A DNA stretch of 64,000 bases from Sphingobium fuliginis. Lineage in GTDB: Bacteria; Pseudomonadota; Alphaproteobacteria; Sphingomonadales; Sphingomonadaceae. Under the pieces are notes generated by a model that saw only the letters and a program-made list of their open reading frames with translations, was not told where the DNA came from and ran no database searches. Positions within the stretch are counted from its first letter, which is position 1, and each line of letters opens with the position of its first letter. The position numbers and the translations under genes are program-made. Location: assembly GCF_004152845.1 (NCBI RefSeq), contig NZ_SEON01000001.1:186001-250000 (forward strand), read 5' to 3'. Of this stretch, positions 59,150-64,000 are shown in pieces.

Positions 59150-60456
59150 CGACGATGGGGGGCGTGCAAGCGGTGGAAGCAGGGGCCAGGGAAATGGGCG
59201 GCATGGGCGCGATGCTGCGCCACAAGCGGGTGCTGGCGGCCAGCCTGATCGGCACGGCCGTCGAATTCTACGACTTCTATATCTACGCGACCGCCGCCAG
59301 CCTGGTCTTCGGGCCGCTCTTCTTCCCCGCCTCCTCCCCCTCGGCACAATTGCTCGCCGCCTATGGCAGCCTCGCCCTCGCCTTCTTCGCCCGGCCCCTG
59401 GGCGCGGCGGTGTTCGGCCATTATGGCGACCGCATCGGGCGGAAGGCGACGCTGGTGACGTCGCTGATGCTGATGGGCGGATCGACGCTGGCGATCGGAT
59501 TCCTGCCGACCTATCAGAGCATCGGCTGGTGGGCGCCGCTGATCCTCTGCCTCCTGCGCTTCGGACAGGGTTTCGGCCTTGGCGGCGAATGGGGCGGCGC
59601 GGCCTTGCTGGCGGTGGAGAATGCGCCTCCGGGATGGCGGGCGCGCTTCGGCATGTTCCCGCAATTGGGCGCGCCGGTGGGCTTCCTCGCCGCCAACGGG
59701 CTGTTCCTGTTGCTGGGCATGTTCCTCACTGACAAGGATTTCTTCGCCTGGGGCTGGCGCCTGCCCTTCCTGGGCAGCGCGGTGCTGGTGATCCTGGGCC
59801 TGTGGATTCGTCTGAAGCTCACCGAAACCCCCGAATTCGCCGCCGCTCGGGCCGAAGCACCGCCGCCCGCCGTGCCGCTCGCCACGCTGTTCAAGAGCCA
59901 TTTGGGCGCGGCCGTCGCGGGCACCTTCGCCTGCGCCGCCTGTTTCGCCGTCTATTATATCGCGACCGCCTTCGCCCTCGGCTATGGCACCACCACGCTC
60001 AGGATCGACCGCGAAACCTTCCTCGCCATCCAATTGGGCGCGATCCTGTTCATGGCGTTCAGCATCATCGTCGCCGGCTGGTGGTCGGACAGGAGCAGCC
60101 CGACCCGCGTGCTGGTCGCCGGCTGCGTCGGCACGGTGGCGATGGGCGTGATCTTCGGTCCCGCCATGGGCACCGGGCAATTGCTGCCGATCTTCCTGAT
60201 CCTCAGCCTCGCCCTGTTCCTGATGGGCTTCGTCTATGGGCCGCTCGGCGCCTATCTGCCGCATCTCTTCCCGGTGCAGCTTCGCTATACCGGCGCGTCC
60301 TTCGCCTTCAACCTGGGCGGCATCATCGGCGGCGCGCTGGCGCCCATCGTCGCGACCTGGCTGATCCAGGTCCAGGGCGTCGAGCTGGTCGGCCTCTATA
60401 TGTCGGCAGCGGCAGCGCTCAGCCTGATCGGCCTCTGGTTCACGAGTCGCCAATAG
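59146..60456 (+). CDS. MFS transporter, metabolite:proton symporter (MHS) type
   Basis: This 436-aa protein has 12 predicted helices. The MHS signatures TAVEFYDFYIYATAASLVF (TM1), GHYGDRIGRKATLVTSLMLM (loop 2-3) and RFGQGFGLGGEWGGAALLAV (TM4/5) are clear. Family substrates include dicarboxylates, citrate, shikimate and betaine; the substrate here is not evident. Its 3' end overlaps the convergent GNAT gene by 17 bp. Confidence 0.9.
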   Translation: MTTMGGVQAVEAGAREMGGMGAMLRHKRVLAASLIGTAVEFYDFYIYATAASLVFGPLFFPASSPSAQLLAAYGSLALAFFARPLGAAVFGHYGDRIGRKATLVTSLMLMGGSTLAIGFLPTYQSIGWWAPLILCLLRFGQGFGLGGEWGGAALLAVENAPPGWRARFGMFPQLGAPVGFLAANGLFLLLGMFLTDKDFFAWGWRLPFLGSAVLVILGLWIRLKLTETPEFAAARAEAPPPAVPLATLFKSHLGAAVAGTFACAACFAVYYIATAFALGYGTTTLRIDRETFLAIQLGAILFMAFSIIVAGWWSDRSSPTRVLVAGCVGTVAMGVIFGPAMGTGQLLPIFLILSLALFLMGFVYGPLGAYLPHLFPVQLRYTGASFAFNLGGIIGGALAPIVATWLIQVQGVELVGLYMSAAAALSLIGLWFTSRQ

Positions 60457-60964
60457 GCTTGCGCATCAGGATCAGCGGCACGCCGCTATCCTCGAACGCC
60501 CGCACGTCGACGAAGCCGAAGCTGCGGTAAAGCGGCACGCCCGCCATGGTGGCGGACAGTTCCAGCGCCGCGAAGCCCTCCGCCCGCGCCGCCGCCTCGC
60601 AGAGGGAGAGGATCAGCGTGCCCACGCCCTTCCGCACATGATCGGGATGGGTGTACATGGCCCGCACCCTGGCGGCCTCCGTCGCCGGATCGAGCAGCCG
60701 GTCGTCCCGCCCCGCGCTATGGTCGCCGCCATAGGCCGTGGCGCGCCGACTCCAGCCGCCGCAACCGGCAATCTCCCCCCGATCCTCGATCACGAAATAG
60801 GTGCCGTCGCTGATCAACCGGCTGTCCAGCCCCATGAAGCCATGGCTGGCCTTCACCTGTTCCGGTGTCAGGAAACCGGATTGCAGACGGTCGATGGCCA
60901 GGGTCATCAGTTCCAGCAGCGCCGGTTCGTCGGCCGGGGTGGCGATACGGTGGAAAAGCGGCAT
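60440..60964 (-). CDS. GNAT family N-acetyltransferase
   Basis: This ~174-aa protein starts MPLFHRIATPADEPALLELM and has the GNAT core: GEIAGCGGWSRR, RAMYTHPDHVRKGVGTLILS (acetyl-CoA motif Q/R-x-x-G-x-G/A as RKGVGT) and YRSFGFVDVRAF. The ATG at 60964 gives the conserved N-terminus; the extension upstream enters the terminator of the next gene. Substrate unknown. Confidence 0.87.
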   Translation of the reverse strand: MPLFHRIATPADEPALLELMTLAIDRLQSGFLTPEQVKASHGFMGLDSRLISDGTYFVIEDRGEIAGCGGWSRRATAYGGDHSAGRDDRLLDPATEAARVRAMYTHPDHVRKGVGTLILSLCEAAARAEGFAALELSATMAGVPLYRSFGFVDVRAFEDSGVPLILMRKPIGDS

Positions 60965-60986
60965 GGACTGGCACCGATAAAAGGCA

Positions 60987-61023
60987 GAAGGGCGGCGACG
61001 GCTCGTGCCGTTCGCCGCCCTTC
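60987..61023 (-). terminator. terminator of the TonB-dependent receptor gene
   Basis: GAAGGGCGGCGA and TCGCCGCCCTTC arms pair with CGGC/GCCG inside and a short TCGT loop, about 45 bp after the stop at 61066. On the minus strand CTGCCTTTT follows. Confidence 0.6.
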
Positions 61024-61065
61024 CCGTTGCAAGACAGGCAGGCCGGAAGGCCTGTCCGCCTTTTT

Positions 61066-63690
61066 TCAAAAGGTGACGTTCACCCGCGCATAATAATAGC
61101 CGCCATTGATGCCGAAGGGCGAGATGGTCGGATATTTGCTGGTCGAATAGCCGCGTTCGCCATTGGCGAGTTCCGCGTTGCGGATGAACTCCTTGGACCG
61201 CTGGGTCGGATATTTGTTGAACAGATTGTTCGCACCGATGGAAAGCTTGATCGGCTTGGCGATCTGGTAGCCAAGTTCGAGGTCGGTGATGAACGCCTCC
61301 TTGACCGGCACCTTGATGAGGTCGCCGGCATCCGGGCCGCTGCGCGCGGTTTCCAGCGTATAAACCTGCGAATAATAGCTTTCGCGCAGGTTGGCGGAGA
61401 ATTTGCCCCAGGTCCAGAAGGCGTTGAACGTGCCCCGGAAGCGCGGCGTGCTGTGCTCCAGCTCCACTTCGCTCGACGCGTCGATAAGGCGCGTCAGCTC
61501 GGGATTGACGGTGCTGGAATAGAGCGCGGAAGGAAGCGGATTGATGCCCAGGACCTTGTTGGCGTTGTAATTGCCGGTGAAGGTCAGGTCGAGCTTGCCC
61601 ATTTCGCCAAGGTCGGTGACATAGCTCGCCACCAGGTCGACACCCCGGGTCCGCATCTTCACGCCGTTGACGAAGCTCTGCACCGACACTCCGCCCTCGG
61701 TGTTGCGGTCGACGCCATTGTCCGCGAACAGCACATAGGCCGGGATCGCGTCCGCCGTCCTCCAGTCCGTCACCGTGCTGCTGCCGCCCAGCGCCGCGTT
61801 CACCGCGCTCAGCACCGCCAACTGGTTGTAGATGGCATATTGGTCCGCATCGAAGGGCAGGCAGGCCGCCGCATTGCCGCCCGCATAACCCGCCGGGCAG
61901 CGATTGCCGGTAAAGCCGGAGAAGGCCGTGGAGGTCATGATGCGGTTGCGGATCGTGATCTGATAGGCGTCCAGCGTGATCGTGAAGTTGCGCGCCGGGT
62001 TGATGACCGTACCCAGGCTGAAGTTGGTCGACTTTTCAGGCTTGAGGCCGCCAAAGCCCAGCGACGCCGCGGCGGACGATGCGGGCGGAAGCACGCCGCC
62101 GATGAAGCCCGGTCCGACGTTCAGGCCGGAATAGCCTCCTTCGGCCAGGGTCGGCGCGCGGAAGCCGGTGCTGACCGTGCCGCGCAACGCAAAGGCGTCG
62201 GAGAAGTCATAGCGGCTGGTCAGCTTGAAGACGGTCGTGTCGCCGAAATCGCTATAATGTTCGTGGCGGACCGCGCCGTCCACCAGCCAGTTTTCCAGCG
62301 GCTTGAGGCTGATGTCCAGATATTGCGAGAAATTGTCCCGCTTGTACTTGCCCGCGTCATTGGGGCTGTAGCCGAAGAAGGACTGCGCACCGCCGCCATA
62401 ATAGGAGGCCGGATCGCCGGCCCGGATGCCATAGGTCTCATGCCGGAATTCCAGGCCCGCCGCGATGTTGACCGGTTCCGAAAGCCCAATGTCCACGGCA
62501 TGCGTCAGGTCGAGCGTGTTGCTCCACTGGGTGTTGAAGAAGTCGCCATTGTGGAAGGTTTCGGGCGTGAAGCCGGTATCGGCGTAGAGCTGGGCATTGG
62601 CCGAATGATAGACATAGACCTTGACCAGATCCTTGCCATAGGTGGACGCCAGGTCGAACGTCGTGTCCCCCAATGTGCCGCGGAAACCGCCGGTCACCGA
62701 ATAATCGGTCTCGTCGATGCGCTCCTGCGGCTGGAAGCCGCCGGCATAATAGGGCACGCCGCCAGCGCTGACGACGGTCGTCGGCGGGCGCGTATTCTCA
62801 TAGGCGGCGGCCTTCTTATGGCCGTAGCTGCCGAAGCTGTAGATTTCATAGTCGCCGAATTCATAGCCGGCATTGTAGTTCACGACCGTCTGGTCGATGT
62901 GCGGGTCGCCTATGATCCGGTTCGTATAGGGATAGCCGGGCAGGTTCCTGATTTCGGGATAGGTGTTGGACAGGTTGATCGATTGCGGGTTGATGTCGCC
63001 CCGGAAGCTGAAGCCCTTGTGCTTCTTCTGCGCCGATATGTTCAGATAAGCGCCGTCGAAGGGCGCCAGGCCGATATTGCCGCCGATCGCATAGGTCTTG
63101 CCGCCCTGGTCGTAATATTCGCCGCCGGTCGCATTGATCGAGCCGCCATGGTCGGCCTTCTTCTGGAGGAAGTTGATGACGCCCGCGATCGCGTCCGTGC
63201 CATATTGCGCCGCCGCGCCGTCCTGCAGCACTTCCACGCGCTCGATCGATTCGGGCAGGATGAAGCTGACGTCCGGAGCGGCACTGCCGCCATAGGGGCC
63301 ACCGGCGACCGAGACGTTGGCGGTGCCGTGACGCCGCTTGCCGTTGACCAGGACCAGCGTGTGGTTGGGGCTGAGGCCGCGCAGCTTCATCTGCAGGTTA
63401 TGCGCCTGAAGGTCGCTGCCGAAGGATTGCGCCTGGACGGAGGGAAGCTGCTGCGCCAGGCTCTGCATCAGGTCCGGGGAGCCCGTGCGCTGCAACGTGT
63501 CCGCGCCCAGGAGCTGGATCGGCGCCGGGCTGTCGGCCACCTTCATCCCGGTCAGGCGGGTGCCGGTGACGATGATCGCCGCGCCATCCGTGGCGGAGGC
63601 CGCTTGCGGATCGGTCTGTGCGTAAACTGTTGCTGAAGAAGACAGCGCAATAATCATGGCTGCGCGAGAAACGAAACTCTTTTGGTTCAT
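61066..63690 (-). CDS. TonB-dependent outer-membrane receptor
   Basis: This 874-aa outer-membrane receptor has a signal peptide (ends TVYA-QTDP) and a TonB-box-like AAIIVTGTRLTG (residues ~37-48). The plug domain has MQSLAQQLPSVQAQSFGS and the LVLVNGKRRH and VEVLQDGAAAQYGTDAIAGV motifs. A 22-strand barrel ends in the classic NVTF with terminal Phe. The ligand is unknown; receptors of this class in sphingomonads take up siderophores, sugars or aromatic compounds. It is the last gene of the window and is transcribed alone. Confidence 0.93.
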   Translation of the reverse strand: MNQKSFVSRAAMIIALSSSATVYAQTDPQAASATDGAAIIVTGTRLTGMKVADSPAPIQLLGADTLQRTGSPDLMQSLAQQLPSVQAQSFGSDLQAHNLQMKLRGLSPNHTLVLVNGKRRHGTANVSVAGGPYGGSAAPDVSFILPESIERVEVLQDGAAAQYGTDAIAGVINFLQKKADHGGSINATGGEYYDQGGKTYAIGGNIGLAPFDGAYLNISAQKKHKGFSFRGDINPQSINLSNTYPEIRNLPGYPYTNRIIGDPHIDQTVVNYNAGYEFGDYEIYSFGSYGHKKAAAYENTRPPTTVVSAGGVPYYAGGFQPQERIDETDYSVTGGFRGTLGDTTFDLASTYGKDLVKVYVYHSANAQLYADTGFTPETFHNGDFFNTQWSNTLDLTHAVDIGLSEPVNIAAGLEFRHETYGIRAGDPASYYGGGAQSFFGYSPNDAGKYKRDNFSQYLDISLKPLENWLVDGAVRHEHYSDFGDTTVFKLTSRYDFSDAFALRGTVSTGFRAPTLAEGGYSGLNVGPGFIGGVLPPASSAAASLGFGGLKPEKSTNFSLGTVINPARNFTITLDAYQITIRNRIMTSTAFSGFTGNRCPAGYAGGNAAACLPFDADQYAIYNQLAVLSAVNAALGGSSTVTDWRTADAIPAYVLFADNGVDRNTEGGVSVQSFVNGVKMRTRGVDLVASYVTDLGEMGKLDLTFTGNYNANKVLGINPLPSALYSSTVNPELTRLIDASSEVELEHSTPRFRGTFNAFWTWGKFSANLRESYYSQVYTLETARSGPDAGDLIKVPVKEAFITDLELGYQIAKPIKLSIGANNLFNKYPTQRSKEFIRNAELANGERGYSTSKYPTISPFGINGGYYYARVNVTF

Positions 63691-63960
63691 GAACCAGCCC
63701 CCTTGCTTCGTTATGAAGAGAGCCTCTCCCGACAGATATTTTCTTGTTCTTACCTGAACAGTTCGTTCAAATCCTTTGAGCTACGATGATCCTGCTCCAG
63801 AGCCGCAGGCTTGGATCTTCGAAATATTGAGCAATCTCTGGAAACGGAACGCTGACACAAAACCGCCATCAAAGAAAAACGAATTTCTGCTGCGGCGCAA
63901 AATCATGGCTGACGGGGAAAGGGGAAATCCCCGCAATTCCGGATCAAATCATTGATGCAT
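63691..63960. other. intergenic region upstream of TonB receptor
   Basis: This is a lower-GC, non-coding stretch of 270 bp that carries the promoter region and AAGGGGGC ribosome site of the receptor gene. No palindromic operator stands out and no ORF is supported. Confidence 0.45.
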
Positions 63961-63994
63961 AAAGAAAAAGGCGGCACCCCCATGGGATGCCGCC
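63961..63994 (-). terminator. terminator of a minus-strand gene beyond the window
   Basis: GGCGGCA and TGCCGCC pair (63970-63976 with 63988-63994) around an 11-base loop. On the minus strand the hairpin is followed by TTTTTCTTT (63969-63961). The gene it serves would lie to the right of base 64000. Confidence 0.65.
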
Positions 63995-64000
63995 TGTCTC

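Overview
The window looks like chromosomal DNA of a sphingomonad (Sphingobium/Sphingomonas-type alphaproteobacterium). The basis is the very high GC content, the ChvI-ChvG-HprK-RapZ-EIIA-HPr block typical of alphaproteobacteria, several HWE-type histidine kinases, GGAAC-N17-CGTT (EcfG-like) promoter candidates, and a Sphingomonas-style TonB-dependent receptor. No rRNA or tRNA gene was seen, so the genus is an inference.

Layout. 1-2.8 kb: the 3' end of inositol-3-phosphate synthase, followed by two overlapping oxidoreductase genes and a small acidic protein. 2.9-6.6 kb (minus): a polysaccharide-modification group (FrhB-like iron-sulfur protein, pyruvyl transferase, DUF6165 protein, GT9-like glycosyltransferase). 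6.8-13.1 kb: an NRAMP-like transporter, a Crp/Fnr regulator, an NAD-synthesis pair (nadE, pncC), a lone receiver and a haem-oxygenase-like diiron protein. 13.2-38.7 kb: a stress-flavoured accessory region. It holds many small membrane or hydrophilic proteins, a GH65-like enzyme, a DMT transporter, an SDR, two HWE kinases, an iron permease-like protein, an arginine-deiminase-like enzyme, an orphan NuoD, and a minus-strand ZIP/YciE/Mn-catalase operon. It also holds a CheR-PAS/CheB/CheB/HWE/receiver module, a CDP-alcohol phosphotransferase and a spermidine-synthase-like protein.

39.0-43.5 kb: an archaic chaperone-usher pilus operon with two spore-coat-U-type subunits, followed by a structured RNA/terminator candidate and a Crp/Fnr gene. 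44.6-48.5 kb (minus): a three-gene locus with a TIR-TM-TPR protein, an unknown 199-aa protein and a TPR-like protein. 48.9-52.2 kb (minus): ferredoxin-NADP reductase, two small proteins and pckA. 52.5-57.1 kb: the ChvI/ChvG two-component system and the PTS-Ntr-like regulatory cassette. 57.2-61.0 kb: a GAF-GGDEF protein, an rRNA/tRNA methyltransferase-like protein, an MHS-type MFS transporter and a GNAT. 61.1-63.7 kb (minus): a TonB-dependent receptor.

Three non-coding signals cut across these genes. First, a motif around TTAGCG recurs in the spacers of the 6.6-33.6 kb accessory region. Second, a MITE-like repeat has CTAG-flanked inverted ends (one full copy, one degenerate copy, one solo end), and in two cases it supplies the stop codon of the adjoining gene. 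Third, a few EcfG-type promoter candidates suggest that part of the region belongs to the general stress regulon. The least understood, most system-like parts are the TIR-TPR locus, the split CheR/CheB/HWE module and the motif-linked stress island with its orphan nuoD.
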